Below are positions 51,017-60,839 of a stretch of 64,000 nucleotides of DNA, piece after piece. The translations under genes were made by a program, and so were the position numbers. Origin of the DNA: Sphingomonas aerophila (GTDB taxonomy: Bacteria > Pseudomonadota > Alphaproteobacteria > Sphingomonadales > Sphingomonadaceae); the NCBI RefSeq assembly GCF_014199305.1, contig NZ_JACIJK010000003.1, forward strand, positions 248,001 through 312,000, given 5' to 3'. Within the stretch, counting starts at the first letter, position 1, and each line of letters starts with the position of its first letter. Below the pieces are notes generated by a model. It searched no databases, had not been told where the DNA came from, and saw only the letters and a program-made list of their open reading frames with translations.

Positions 51017-52654
51017 ATGATGAGGACGCTTATGCTCGCCCCCCAAGCGGTGGTCAGCGACAATGATCGGGAGCGCGCAACGCGCGCGCTGATGATCGAT
51101 GCGGCATTCGCCACCGCCATCGGCGCGCTCAACAGCGGCGTAGTGCTGCTCGCGCTAGCATTGCACATCGGTGCGTCGACGTTCGAGGTCGGGGTGCTTG
51201 CCGCGGTGCCGCTGCTCACGCAGGTGCTGCAGGCGCCCGCGGTCGCCTTTGTCGAGCGATGGCGACGTCGCAAGCTGATCTCCGTCGGATCGGTATTTCT
51301 CGCCCGGCTGGCGCTGCCGATCTATGCCGCCGTGCCCTTTATCGGCTCGCCCCGCATCGCAGCGGCGACTCTGATCGCGGCGGCGCTGCTGCATTATGGA
51401 ATGAACGCGGTGGGCGCGTGCAGCTGGAACAGCTGGATACGCGACCTGGTGCCAGAAAGCCGGCTGGGCCGGTTCTTCGCGAGGCGCGGTGTTTATGGGA
51501 CGCTTGTCAGCGCCGGGGCGACGCTGGTCGCCGCGGGTGCGCTGGTGGTCGCAGCGCGGTCGCGGGCGACGGGCGACCTGATCTTCAGCGGCTTGTACGT
51601 CGTCGGGTTCGTCTGCGGGCTGTTCAGCACCGGCGCGCTCGCCACGGTGCCCGAACCGCAGATGCCGCCCGCCTCTCGCGGTTCGCTGACCCGCCTCCTG
51701 ACCGAGCCGTTGCGCGACCCGCGCTTTCGTGGCGTGCTCCGTTTCCTTGTCAGCTGGCAGTTCGCGGTGAACCTGGCCGTGCCGTTCTTCACCGTCTACT
51801 TCGTCCGGGGCTTGGGTTTCTCGATGAGCTTCGTCCTGATCCTGTCGCTCGTCAGCCAATTGGCGAGCGTCGCGGTGGTGCGTGGCTGGGGCAACCTGAG
51901 CGATCGGCTCAGCAACAAGTCGGTGCTGGAGGCGAGCACGCCGGTGTACCTGCTTTGTGTCGTCGGCATGGCCTTCGCCCACGAGGTGCCCGGCATGGCT
52001 GGGCAGGGGGCCTACCTGCTGCTGGCCCATTTGGTCATGGGCGCCGCCGGTGCGGGTGTTGCGCTGGCGAGCGGCAACATCGTCATGAAGACCAGCCCGC
52101 AAGGGTCAGGCACCAGCTATATGGCGACCGGTGCCCTGTTCGGGGCGATCGCGGCAGGGGTGGCGCCAATCATGGGCGGCGCCATGGCCGACTTCGTCGC
52201 GCGACGCCGGTTGGAGCTGCGGCTGCTCTGGTCCAGCCCGCACGGCACCGAGCGCTTGTTCGGGCTGACGTTCAGCTATTGGGAGTTCTTCTTCCTCCTG
52301 TCCGCGATTGTGGGCTCGTACGCGCTGTTCCGGCTCAGCAAGGTTGAGGACCCGGGCAGCGTGGAGCGGCGTGAAACGGTGGACGAGATCTGGTCGGGCA
52401 CGATGCGTACGCTCCGCAACGCGTCGTCGGTAGCCGGCCCGCGGCTTGCCACTGTTTTCCCGGCCGCTCAGATCATCCGGGCTCGCGAAGGCACGCGTTT
52501 CCTCCTGGAACGCTTCTTCACGGAACGGCTGGGCCGGTCTGTCGAGAGCGAGACGGAAAAGGTCGGCGAGCTGCTGGCGGCCAGCTATGATGCCCAGCCA
52601 GCGTCAGACGCTCCGATGGACGATCTCATGCGGCAACTGAACGACATAGAATAG
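51017..52654 (+). CDS. MFS-type membrane transporter
   Basis: 545 residues; ATG 51017 is taken, but ATG 51032 with GAGGA five bases upstream is an equally good start. About 12 hydrophobic helices, with the cytoplasmic loop ERWRRRKLISVGS after helix 2. A long C-terminal cytoplasmic extension (about 440-545; helical, acidic/basic, FFTERLGRSVESETEKVGELLAA) is unusual for MFS. Substrate unknown. It ends before a small tandem repeat and the convergent uvrB. Confidence 0.85.
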   Translation: MMRTLMLAPQAVVSDNDRERATRALMIDAAFATAIGALNSGVVLLALALHIGASTFEVGVLAAVPLLTQVLQAPAVAFVERWRRRKLISVGSVFLARLALPIYAAVPFIGSPRIAAATLIAAALLHYGMNAVGACSWNSWIRDLVPESRLGRFFARRGVYGTLVSAGATLVAAGALVVAARSRATGDLIFSGLYVVGFVCGLFSTGALATVPEPQMPPASRGSLTRLLTEPLRDPRFRGVLRFLVSWQFAVNLAVPFFTVYFVRGLGFSMSFVLILSLVSQLASVAVVRGWGNLSDRLSNKSVLEASTPVYLLCVVGMAFAHEVPGMAGQGAYLLLAHLVMGAAGAGVALASGNIVMKTSPQGSGTSYMATGALFGAIAAGVAPIMGGAMADFVARRRLELRLLWSSPHGTERLFGLTFSYWEFFFLLSAIVGSYALFRLSKVEDPGSVERRETVDEIWSGTMRTLRNASSVAGPRLATVFPAAQIIRAREGTRFLLERFFTERLGRSVESETEKVGELLAASYDAQPASDAPMDDLMRQLNDIE

Positions 52655-52667
52655 GCGGGCCTGGGCT

Positions 52668-52689
52668 CGCGAGTGCAGCGCGAGTGCAG
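52668..52689. repeat. Tandem 11-bp direct repeat
   Basis: CGCGAGTGCAG occurs twice in a row in the 70-bp gap between convergent MFS and uvrB genes. Likely a local duplication. Confidence 0.7.
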
Positions 52690-52724
52690 GTAGCCTCCCG
52701 GGAACAACGGAGCGGGAGCGTCGG

Positions 52725-54917
52725 TCAGCGCGCCCGCTTGTTCATCCGGATTTCCTGCTTCTTCCCGAACCGCGTCTTGCGCGTGCCCGGTTTGCCTTCA
52801 TTGGAACGGCCCATCACCGGTGCTTTCTGCTCGTGCACGGGCAGGCCCAGCTCTTCCTGCTCAAGGTTGCGGATCTCGTCGCGCAGACGCCCGGCTTCCT
52901 CGAATTCAAGGTCCGCTGCCGCCTTGCGCATCTTCTTTTCGAGTTCTTCGATGTACGCGCGCAGATTGTGGCCGACCATATGCGGCCGGTCATCGTCGAT
53001 CGGCACCGTAACCTGGTCGCCCTGCGAGACATGGGCGATGATGTCGCCGATGTTGCGCCGGATGGTGGTCGGCGTGATGCCGTGCTCGCGGTTATATTCT
53101 TCCTGCTTCTCGCGGCGGCGCGCGGTTTCATTCATCGCCCGCTCCATGGAGCCGGTGATGCGGTCGGCGTACAGGATGACGCGGCCATCGACGTTGCGTG
53201 CGGCGCGGCCGATCGTCTGGATCAGCGACGTTTCGGAACGGAGGAAGCCTTCCTTGTCCGCGTCAAGAATGGCGACCAGCCCGCATTCGGGAATGTCGAG
53301 CCCTTCGCGCAGCAGGTTGATGCCGATCAGCACGTCATAAACACCCAGACGCAGGTCGCGGATAAGCTCGATACGCTCCAGCGTCTCCACGTCCGAGTGC
53401 ATGTAGCGGACCTTGATCCCCGCCTCATGCATATACTCGGTCAGGTCCTCCGCCATGCGCTTAGTCAGCGTGGTGACAAGGGTGCGATAACCCTTCGCGG
53501 TGGTCGCCTTGCATTCCTGGATCAGGTCCTGGACCTGTTCCTCGACCGGCTTGATCTCGATGGGCGGGTCGATCAGCCCGGTCGGGCGGATCACCTGTTC
53601 GGCGAAGACACCCCCGGCGTGCTCCATTTCCCACGAACCCGGCGTAGCCGACACCGACACCGTTTGCGGGCGCATCGCGTCCCATTCGTTGAAGCGCAGC
53701 GGGCGGTTGTCGATGCACGAAGGCAGGCGGAATCCGTATTCGGCCAGCGTGATCTTTCGCCGGTGATCGCCACGTGCCATCGCCCCGATCTGCGGGATGG
53801 TCTGGTGGCTTTCGTCCACGAACAACAGCGCGTTCTCGGGAATATACTCGAACAGCGTGGGCGGCGGCTCGCCAGGCAGCCGGCCTGTCAGGAAGCGGCT
53901 ATAGTTCTCGATGCCGTTGCAGCTGCCGGTCGCGGCGATCATCTCCAGGTCGAAGTTGGTGCGCTGCTCCAGCCGCTGATGTTCGATCAGCTTGCCCTCA
54001 GCCTCCAGTTCCTTCAGCCGCTCGGTCAGCTCATGGCGGATTGCCTCGGTCGCCTGCTTCATGGTCGGGCCGGGGGTCACATAGTGCGAATTGGCGTACA
54101 CACGGACCGAGTTGAGGGACGCGATCTTCTTGCCCGTCAGCGGGTCAAATTCGGTAATATCCTCGATCTCGTCACCGAAGAACGAGATGCGCCAGGCGCT
54201 GTCCTCATAGTGCGACGGAAACAGTTCGAGATTGTCGCCCTTCACGCGAAAGTTGCCGCGCGCGAAACCAGCGTCGTTCCGCTTGTACTGCAATGCCACG
54301 AGCTTGCGGATGATCTCGCGCTGGTCGGCGGTTGAGCCTTTCTTCAGGTCGAACACCATCGCAGAATAGGTCTCGACCGAGCCGATGCCGTAGATGCACG
54401 ACACGGACGCGACGATGATGACGTCGTCCCGCTCCAGTAGCGACCGGGTGGCCGAGTGGCGCATCCGGTCGATCGCCTCGTTGGTCGACGACTCCTTTTC
54501 GATGTAGGTGTCCGACCGGGGCACATAAGCCTCTGGCTGGTAGTAGTCGTAATAGCTGACGAAGTACTCGACGGCGTTCTCGGGGAAGAAAGACTTGAAC
54601 TCGCCGTACAGCTGCGCGGCGAGGATCTTGTTGGGCGCGAGGATTAGCGCTGGGCGCTGCAATGCCTCGATCACCTTTGCCATCGTATAGGTCTTGCCCG
54701 ACCCGGTCACGCCGAGCAGCACCTGATCTTTTTCGCCCTGCAGCGCGGCCTCTACCAGCTCGGCTATCGCGGTCGGCTGGTCGCCGCTGGGCGAGTATTC
54801 GCTGACGAGCTTGAACGGCTTTCCGCCCTCGAGTTTGGCGGGGCGCTGCGGGCGGTGGGGAACAAAGGTCTCGCCCGTTTCCGGCTCGGCGAGGGAGGTG
54901 CGGATCTGAATGGCCAT
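52725..54917 (-). CDS. uvrB: UvrABC excinuclease subunit B
   Basis: 730 residues. Helicase motifs: Walker [27 protein letters not shown] as motif [14 protein letters not shown] as motif VI. The beta-hairpin [23 protein letters not shown] clamps the DNA; the UVR domain near the C-terminus ([24 protein letters not shown]) contacts UvrC. A ~60-residue N-terminal and a basic C-terminal tail (RKTRFGKKQ) flank the core. It loads on damage with UvrA. Start ATG 54917 is the only good one. Confidence 0.97.
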   Translation of the reverse strand: MAIQIRTSLAEPETGETFVPHRPQRPAKLEGGKPFKLVSEYSPSGDQPTAIAELVEAALQGEKDQVLLGVTGSGKTYTMAKVIEALQRPALILAPNKILAAQLYGEFKSFFPENAVEYFVSYYDYYQPEAYVPRSDTYIEKESSTNEAIDRMRHSATRSLLERDDVIIVASVSCIYGIGSVETYSAMVFDLKKGSTADQREIIRKLVALQYKRNDAGFARGNFRVKGDNLELFPSHYEDSAWRISFFGDEIEDITEFDPLTGKKIASLNSVRVYANSHYVTPGPTMKQATEAIRHELTERLKELEAEGKLIEHQRLEQRTNFDLEMIAATGSCNGIENYSRFLTGRLPGEPPPTLFEYIPENALLFVDESHQTIPQIGAMARGDHRRKITLAEYGFRLPSCIDNRPLRFNEWDAMRPQTVSVSATPGSWEMEHAGGVFAEQVIRPTGLIDPPIEIKPVEEQVQDLIQECKATTAKGYRTLVTTLTKRMAEDLTEYMHEAGIKVRYMHSDVETLERIELIRDLRLGVYDVLIGINLLREGLDIPECGLVAILDADKEGFLRSETSLIQTIGRAARNVDGRVILYADRITGSMERAMNETARRREKQEEYNREHGITPTTIRRNIGDIIAHVSQGDQVTVPIDDDRPHMVGHNLRAYIEELEKKMRKAAADLEFEEAGRLRDEIRNLEQEELGLPVHEQKAPVMGRSNEGKPGTRKTRFGKKQEIRMNKRAR

Positions 54918-54977
54918 GCCAGCCTGATATGGGATCAGGGTGCGTCGGGAACAACGGTTAGTGCGCGCCTCCGACGC

Positions 54978-56150
54978 TTAGCGAAGCGCTCTTACCGCGG
55001 GGGTGTCGAGGCATCGAAGCAGATCGTCGCGCGGCACTGCGGGCACTGCGCTGGGCGGAGCATAAGGCGCAACCTCCGTTGGTCGGCCAATCTCGACAGG
55101 CAGGAACCCGACCTGCCGCGTGCACTCCATGGCCGCTGCCAGCAGCCGGGGTGGGGTGTCATAGCCTTCGAAGGACAGGCGGAACGTCCCCCAATGAATC
55201 GGAATCGCGCGGGCGGCTTGCAGGCGGCGGTACACTTCCACCGCGTCGACCGGCCCCATGTGACTGTTGCTCGCCATCTGACCCGGCGTGAAGCGGAACG
55301 CCCCGATGGGCAGAAGCGCCAGGCGGATCGGGCCGTGGCTCGCCGCTTCCGCCGGCCAGCGCCCGTCGCCGATCCCAGTGTCACCGGCGAAGAACAGGTT
55401 TCCGCCGCGCGGCAGGGTAACAACGAACGCCGACCACAGGGCGCGATTGCGATCGGCACCCCAGCGGCTGCCCCAATGGTGATTGCGCGTCACCACGACG
55501 TCCACCCCCGGCCTGATTGAGACGCGGCCGTTCCAGTCCAGCGCCGTCGCGGGCACCCCGGCGCTTCCGATCACCGCATCATTGCCAAGGCTGGTGACGA
55601 TGCGGGGACGGTCGCGCTGCCACAGTCGTTTCAGGGTCGTCAGGTCGAGATGGTCGTAATGATTATGGCTGACCAGGATCAGGTCAATCCGGGGTAGCTG
55701 GTTCAACCCGATGCCGGGCGCAGTGACCCGACCCGGCCCGATGCCTAGCGGGCCGACCTTGTTGCTCCATACCGGATCGGTCAGAATGTTGAGGCCCTGT
55801 GTCTGCACAAGGACACTGGCGTGACCGACCCAGGTTGCGACCATGCGATCCCCATCCACGCGGGCGGGTGGCGCAACAGGAGTGACGTCCACATGGTCGG
55901 GCCAGGCTGGTCGCCCGTCCCGCCCGGTCAATTGTCGCCATATAAAGCCCAGCCGGCTGCCGCCCCCGGGTCGCCCAAATTCTTCTTCCCCGCCGGTCGG
56001 GTTGAAGAAATGCGCGCCGTCGAAATGGTTGCTCACAGGCCCGCGATAATAAATCCGGTCAAGAAAGCGCGGCACGACCGTGACCACCAGGCTGATCAGG
56101 ATGACGAGCGCCAGGATGGTGGCGCCAACGAACTTCGCAACGGACAGCAC
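54978..56150 (-). CDS. MBL-fold metallohydrolase, NAPE-PLD-like
   Basis: 390 residues. An N-terminal membrane helix (about 7-27) then a metallo-beta-lactamase domain with the metal motif SHNHYDHLD and later TRNHHWGSRW, FFAGDTGIGDG and IPIHWGTFRLS, as in bacterial relatives of N-acyl phosphatidylethanolamine phospholipase D and UlaG. The region NHFDGAHFFNP near residue 41 is typical of this branch. Lipid or ester hydrolysis on the periplasmic face is possible; substrate unknown. Confidence 0.88.
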   Translation of the reverse strand: MLSVAKFVGATILALVILISLVVTVVPRFLDRIYYRGPVSNHFDGAHFFNPTGGEEEFGRPGGGSRLGFIWRQLTGRDGRPAWPDHVDVTPVAPPARVDGDRMVATWVGHASVLVQTQGLNILTDPVWSNKVGPLGIGPGRVTAPGIGLNQLPRIDLILVSHNHYDHLDLTTLKRLWQRDRPRIVTSLGNDAVIGSAGVPATALDWNGRVSIRPGVDVVVTRNHHWGSRWGADRNRALWSAFVVTLPRGGNLFFAGDTGIGDGRWPAEAASHGPIRLALLPIGAFRFTPGQMASNSHMGPVDAVEVYRRLQAARAIPIHWGTFRLSFEGYDTPPRLLAAAMECTRQVGFLPVEIGRPTEVAPYAPPSAVPAVPRDDLLRCLDTPAVRALR

Positions 56151-56310
56151 GCTTGCTCCTGCCGATCAGGGACCCCCAACGCCCGGCGCACTGGTCGGGT
56201 CCGCCGCCAGTCGCCTTATGATCAAGTCTGAACATCTATGTCGTCAGCCACTCTTGCCGGCCCGGTTCCTTTCGCTCACGTTTGGCGCAGAAGGCATTGG
56301 GGGAACATGA

Positions 56311-57891
56311 ATGCGCGGTTGGCTGGCGACGATGGTGGCGGTGGGCGGTCTGGTTGGGGCGGCCGCACCGGCGACAGCCAAGTCCGTGAACGTCGAGGAG
56401 AAATCTGTCGGCGAGCTTCAAGCGCTAATGGCCGCCAAGAAGGCGAGCAGCGTTGATCTGGTTCAGGCCTATCTGAAACGGATCGCGGCCATGGATCGCA
56501 AGGGGCCGACGCTGCGCAGCGTGATCGCCCTAAATCCCGACGCGCTGGCCCAGGCGCGCGCGCTGGATGCCGAGCGCCGGGCAGGGCGGGTGCGCGGCCC
56601 GCTTCATGGTATCCCCGTGCTGATCAAGGATAATATCGAGACGCTGGATCCGATCGCGACAACCGCGGGCAGCCTGGCGCTAAAGAACAACCTCACCCGC
56701 CGCGATGCACCTGTGGTCGCTCAGCTACGCGCGGCTGGTGCCGTGATCCTGGGCAAGACCAACCTGTCAGAATGGGCGAACATCCGTTCCACTCATTCGA
56801 TGAGCGGGTGGAGTGCGGTTGGTGGCCTTGTCCGCAATCCGTACGCGCTCGATCGTACGGCATGTGGCTCCTCCTCGGGATCGGGAGCGGCGGTGGCGGC
56901 CAGCTTTGCGGCGGCTGCCGTGGGTACGGAAACCGACGGTTCGGTGGTGTGCCCGTCCTCCATCAATGGCCTCGCAGGGCTGAAGCCCTCGATCGGCCTG
57001 GTCAGCCGCACCCATGTCGTGCCGATCAGCCATTCACAGGATACGCCGGGGCCGATGGCGCGCTCCGTCCGTGATGTTGCCACCCTGCTCACGGCCATGG
57101 TGGGCGGGGACCCCGCCGACGCACCCGCTGCGCGTCCGACCGATTATGCCGCCGGACTGTCCACCAGCGCCCTGTCCGGCATGCGCGTCGGCGTGATCCG
57201 GCCGGACAACATGTCCGCCGATCTGAAGATCCGCTTCGAGGCGGCTCTGGAGGTGCTGCGCGGGGCCGGTGCAATGCTGGTCGACGTCACGCCGCCCAAG
57301 CTCGACGGGCTGGGCGAAGCGGAACTCACAGTGCTGAAGACGGAGCTAAAGGCTGATCTGAATACCTATCTGGCCACGATGCCGACGACCGTCACGACCC
57401 GCACCCTGGCGGACGTGATCGCCTTCAACCAGGCGAATGCGGGGATGGAAATGCCGTTTTTCGCCCAGGAGACCTTCGACGACGCGGTAAAGACGGGTGG
57501 GCTGAACGACCCTGCCTATAAGGCCGCTCGCGCCAAATCCCTTCGCCTGGCCGGCGTCGAAGGGATCGACGCCATGTTGAAGAACAACAATGTGCGCGTG
57601 CTCGTGGAGCCGACCTATGACGCCGCCTGGCTGTCCGATACGGTGTATGGTGATGCCTATGCCGGCCCATCCTCGTCCGAGTTGCCGGCAATCGCGGGCT
57701 ATCCCAACCTGACTGTTCCCATGGGGCTGGTACGCGGGTTGCCGGTCGGCCTGTCGTTCATCGCGACCAAGTTCGGCGAGGCGACGGTGCTCGGCGCAGG
57801 CTACGCCTTTGAACAGCGCGCCCACGCCCGCCAGGCACCACGCTATCTGCCAACCGCGAACGCCCAGCCCGGGCTGGAAGCGGCCCGCTAG
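56311..57891 (+). CDS. Exported amidase-signature family hydrolase
   Basis: 526 residues with a signal peptide (MRGWLATMVAVGGLVGAAAPATA). The Ser-cisSer-Lys triad is visible: K106 in VLIKDNIE, the GSSSGSG segment at 186-192 and S211 in TETDGSVV. Length and the HGIPVLIKDN, NLSEWANIRS and TPGPMARSVRDVA motifs match the amidase signature family. It hydrolyses an amide bond in the periplasm, but which is not known (amino-acid amides, peptides or nitrogen heterocycles). Normal-sized and intact. Confidence 0.93.
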   Translation: MRGWLATMVAVGGLVGAAAPATAKSVNVEEKSVGELQALMAAKKASSVDLVQAYLKRIAAMDRKGPTLRSVIALNPDALAQARALDAERRAGRVRGPLHGIPVLIKDNIETLDPIATTAGSLALKNNLTRRDAPVVAQLRAAGAVILGKTNLSEWANIRSTHSMSGWSAVGGLVRNPYALDRTACGSSSGSGAAVAASFAAAAVGTETDGSVVCPSSINGLAGLKPSIGLVSRTHVVPISHSQDTPGPMARSVRDVATLLTAMVGGDPADAPAARPTDYAAGLSTSALSGMRVGVIRPDNMSADLKIRFEAALEVLRGAGAMLVDVTPPKLDGLGEAELTVLKTELKADLNTYLATMPTTVTTRTLADVIAFNQANAGMEMPFFAQETFDDAVKTGGLNDPAYKAARAKSLRLAGVEGIDAMLKNNNVRVLVEPTYDAAWLSDTVYGDAYAGPSSSELPAIAGYPNLTVPMGLVRGLPVGLSFIATKFGEATVLGAGYAFEQRAHARQAPRYLPTANAQPGLEAAR

Positions 57892-57906
57892 GCGAGATCG
57901 ACCACC

Positions 57907-58530
57907 ATGATCGTTGCGATGGCGCTTTCGCTCGCCCAAGCGAACCAGGCGCGGCAGGTCACAGAACCTGCCGTGCCGCCGCAGTTGCTGAACAAGACCC
58001 CGGTAATCGGGCCCGACGACTACCCGAACCGGGCGTTTATCGACGGGGATGAGGGCATAGTCTCGACTGTCCTCCACATCAGGGAGGACGGGCGGGCGGC
58101 TGCATGTGAGGTGACCGAGACCAGCGGTGTCGCGGCGCTGGACAAGGCCACGTGCTCGATCCTGCTGATGCGCGCTCGATTCGTGCCGGCCAGGACGGCG
58201 GCCGGGGCCGTGACGCGGGGCGACTGGCGGACGGCTACTGTTTGGGGCGTGGGCGCGGAAATGCCGTCCGTGTCCAAGGCCCTACCGCTCCAGGTTAAGC
58301 GGCTGCCGGCCGACTATGGCTCGCCCGTTCAGATGCGCGCGATATTCGATGCGACCGGACACCTGTCGTCATGCGAGGTGACCGCATCCAGCGGCAGTGC
58401 CGCCGCTGACCGAGCGGCTTGCGCCTATGCCAAGGGCCAACTCACGATCGCTCCACCTAGAAGCGGATCGCCCGGCGTGGCTCCAGCGGCGGTGCGCCAC
58501 ATCACCGCTACTTTGTCGACCGATCCTTAG
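57907..58530 (+). CDS. Duplicated TonB C-terminal-like domain protein
   Basis: 207 residues with two similar halves: GIVSTVLHIREDGRAAACEV and MRAIFDATGHLSSCEVTASS, each followed by Cys (SILLMRARFVPA; CAYAKGQLTIAPP). This resembles two tandem TonB C-terminal (energy transducer) domains without a TonB membrane helix or Pro linker. The short N-terminus has no certain signal peptide. Function in TonB-like energy transfer is doubtful. It lies 15 bp after the amidase. Confidence 0.75.
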   Translation: MIVAMALSLAQANQARQVTEPAVPPQLLNKTPVIGPDDYPNRAFIDGDEGIVSTVLHIREDGRAAACEVTETSGVAALDKATCSILLMRARFVPARTAAGAVTRGDWRTATVWGVGAEMPSVSKALPLQVKRLPADYGSPVQMRAIFDATGHLSSCEVTASSGSAAADRAACAYAKGQLTIAPPRSGSPGVAPAAVRHITATLSTDP

Positions 58531-58531
58531 A

Positions 58532-58996
58532 TCAGAAGGGCTTGTGCTGAAGCAGCTCGGGCCGGATGCGGATCGCGCGCAGGGACAGCCGCACTTCCCA
58601 CATGAACAGCACCAGCCCCCAGATCAGCAACGCCATCGCCAGGATGAAGGCCACCGCCAGGTAACGCCCGAAGCGCAGGTGCATCAATTCGGCTACGAAC
58701 AACAGGGCAACAACCAGGCAGGTCATCACCGCGCTAGACGTTACCGCGGCGAGCGCGTTGTTGATTACCCGCATACGATGGTCGAGCAGGCGCAATTCCC
58801 AGACGTGCCGGTCATGCTCTGGCCCGGACGTGCGGGGGTGAAGTTGTTCAAGCGCGCGGGCTCGATCCACCACACGGGCAAGGCGGCCGACCAACATGTT
58901 CAGCAGCGCGCCGATGCCCGCCAGCATGAATACTGGCGACAGCGAGAGTTGGATGGTCTCGGCAATCGTCGACACGGTCGGCGCAAAGGTCGGCAT
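58532..58996 (-). CDS. DUF2721 membrane protein
   Basis: 154 residues from ATG 58996. The DUF2721 pattern (IAETIQLSLSPVFMLAGIGALLNMLVGRLARVVDRARAL) opens it, followed by three or four helices (AVTSSAVMTCLVVALLFVAEL, VAFILAMALLIWGLVLFMW) and the EVRLSLRAIR tail. Function of the family is unknown; likely inner membrane. Convergent with the TonB-C-like gene, one base apart. Confidence 0.85.
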   Translation of the reverse strand: MPTFAPTVSTIAETIQLSLSPVFMLAGIGALLNMLVGRLARVVDRARALEQLHPRTSGPEHDRHVWELRLLDHRMRVINNALAAVTSSAVMTCLVVALLFVAELMHLRFGRYLAVAFILAMALLIWGLVLFMWEVRLSLRAIRIRPELLQHKPF

Positions 58997-59085
58997 CCCT
59001 GGCAGGGCTAAGCGGGCGATCGTTGCGACGCAAGCGGCCGCGTTAGCTGCACGCCTTGGTAACAAAGCGTTGCTAGCGGCTAGCC

Positions 59086-60186
59086 ATGACCTATCCCGTT
59101 TCCACCGACGCGTTCCGGTCCTCCGGCCAAGGCGGGGGATGGTCAGCGCAGGTCGTTGATGGACTGCCAACGGCGATCGACCAGGTTGCGGCCGCTTCGC
59201 CGCCCAGCCACTCCTTTCTGCGGCGTGGCTGGTTTGCGGCGGCTATCGATGCCTATGGCGGGCAGGCGCGAACGCTGGTCGTCGAGCGTGCAGGGGTGCC
59301 CGCGCTGGCGCTGCCGCTGGTCGGGACCGGGCCCGCATTTGCCGGGCTCGCCATGGTGCCGGGCTGCTACTGGCCCTTTCGCAGCTTTCCAGTCGCCGGG
59401 CTGGATGAGGCGGGTTGGACGGAAGCATTGCGCGCGCTGGCCGGCACCGCATGCGCGATCAGGATCGGGCCGGTTTATGACCGCGACGCGGGCGCGGCAC
59501 CGTTGATCGCCGCGGGGCGGGACCGTGGATGGGTGGCGATCGACCGGTTTGTGGCGCACAGCTGGCTGCTGGACCTGGCGACAGTGGAGGAGGGCGGCAC
59601 CTGGCCGCGAGGCTCGACCCTGCGCAAGAACCGCTTTCACGAGAAGCATCTGGCCGCTCACGGCGCCTTGGGATGGCGCTTCGTCACGGGCACTGATTGG
59701 ACGCCCGCGGCTTTCGATGGATTGGCGAAGGTGGAGCAGGCGAGCTGGATCGCCGCGCGCACGGACGGCTGCGATGCCAAGTTTACCGCGGCCGGCCATG
59801 GCACCTTTTGGCGCGCAGCCGCCAACGACCCGGTGATCGCGGCCATGATGCGTGCGGCGGTGCTGGACGTCGACGATCGTGTTGCAGCGTTCTCGTTCAA
59901 CCTGGACGCCGGGGAACTGCGTTACGCGATTGCCAACAGCTACGACCCCAGCTTCGCCAAGCACTCGCCCGGCAAGCTGCTGCAATATCGTGACATGACG
60001 GACGGCCTGGCGCGCGGGCTTGCCGCAGTCGACTGGGGCGCCGGCGACAGCGGCTACAAGCAGGTGATCGGCGCCGAACAGGGGCCTGCCCTCCGCGACT
60101 GGCTGCTGCTGCGACCCGGCTTGCCCGCCCTTGCGGGGCGCCTGCTGGCAAGCGCATGGCGGCGGTCGGGCAACACCGAAAGCTGA
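59086..60186 (+). CDS. BioF2-like acetyltransferase domain protein
   Basis: 366 residues without signal peptide. It has the layout of the BioF2-like/CelD acetyltransferase-type family: SFLRRGWFAAAIDAYGG near 43-59, then an internal domain with KNRFHEKHLAAHG and AKVEQASWIAARTDG, and a late SYDPSFAKHSPGKLLQYRDM motif typical of GNAT folds. Members often act on exopolysaccharide or cell-wall substrates. Acceptor unknown. Confidence 0.85.
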   Translation: MTYPVSTDAFRSSGQGGGWSAQVVDGLPTAIDQVAAASPPSHSFLRRGWFAAAIDAYGGQARTLVVERAGVPALALPLVGTGPAFAGLAMVPGCYWPFRSFPVAGLDEAGWTEALRALAGTACAIRIGPVYDRDAGAAPLIAAGRDRGWVAIDRFVAHSWLLDLATVEEGGTWPRGSTLRKNRFHEKHLAAHGALGWRFVTGTDWTPAAFDGLAKVEQASWIAARTDGCDAKFTAAGHGTFWRAAANDPVIAAMMRAAVLDVDDRVAAFSFNLDAGELRYAIANSYDPSFAKHSPGKLLQYRDMTDGLARGLAAVDWGAGDSGYKQVIGAEQGPALRDWLLLRPGLPALAGRLLASAWRRSGNTES

Positions 60187-60278
60187 CCTGCACGGATCCT
60201 GCATCGCTTCCGCACGCGATCCACCTTTGTCAGACAGCCCTCTTCGGCGCACGATCTGGCGGTGACAGGAGGCCGATG

Positions 60279-60839
60279 ATGAGTGAGATGACAAGACCGA
60301 ACATGGTGCGGGTCAGCTTGTGGTCGTTTGCAGCAGTGCTGCTGCTCGCCCCAGCCGTTGCGATGCGCTTTACGACGGAGGTCAACTGGTCCGTTCCGGA
60401 CTTCGCGTTTGCAGCGATCATGCTGGCGATGGTGGGCGCGGCGGTGGAGCTCTTTGTCCGACGGGCGAACGGGCGTGCCTACATAGCAGGCGCGGCGATC
60501 ATGATCTTCGGGACGTTCTTCCTGGTCTGGGTAAATCTGGCGGTGGGGATCATCGGCTCCGAACGGAACGGCGCCAACCTCCTCTACGCGGGCGTGGTCG
60601 CAATCGTCGTCGGTGGCGCGACCATGTCCCGCGCACGGCCGCCCGGGCTGGTGCGAACCTGCGTCGCGGCAGCGGCTCTGCAAGCGTTCATCGGCTTGGT
60701 CGCGGTTGCAGCCGGCTGGGGCACGGACGGCCCGATCTGGCCACGCGACGTGATCGGAGTGACCGGGATCCTGGTCGCTACATGGCTCGGCGCGGCAGCT
60801 CTATTTGCCCGCGCCGCCCGGGATCAGGCCCGCCGATAG
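60279..60839 (+). CDS. Multi-spanning membrane protein, unknown function
   Basis: 186 residues; start 60279 sits 6 nt after a perfect AGGAGG (ATG 60276 is adjacent). Six or so hydrophobic helices with VSLWSFAAVLLLAPAVAMRF first and a polar centre. No motif recognised. Its 3' end overlaps the convergent trmB by 16 bp. Confidence 0.75.
   Translation: MSEMTRPNMVRVSLWSFAAVLLLAPAVAMRFTTEVNWSVPDFAFAAIMLAMVGAAVELFVRRANGRAYIAGAAIMIFGTFFLVWVNLAVGIIGSERNGANLLYAGVVAIVVGGATMSRARPPGLVRTCVAAAALQAFIGLVAVAAGWGTDGPIWPRDVIGVTGILVATWLGAAALFARAARDQARR

Noticed and set aside
54918..54977. LexA/SOS box upstream of uvrB
   Set aside because: A GAAC is present but no GTTC-N7-GTTC or GAAC-N7-GAAC direct repeat.
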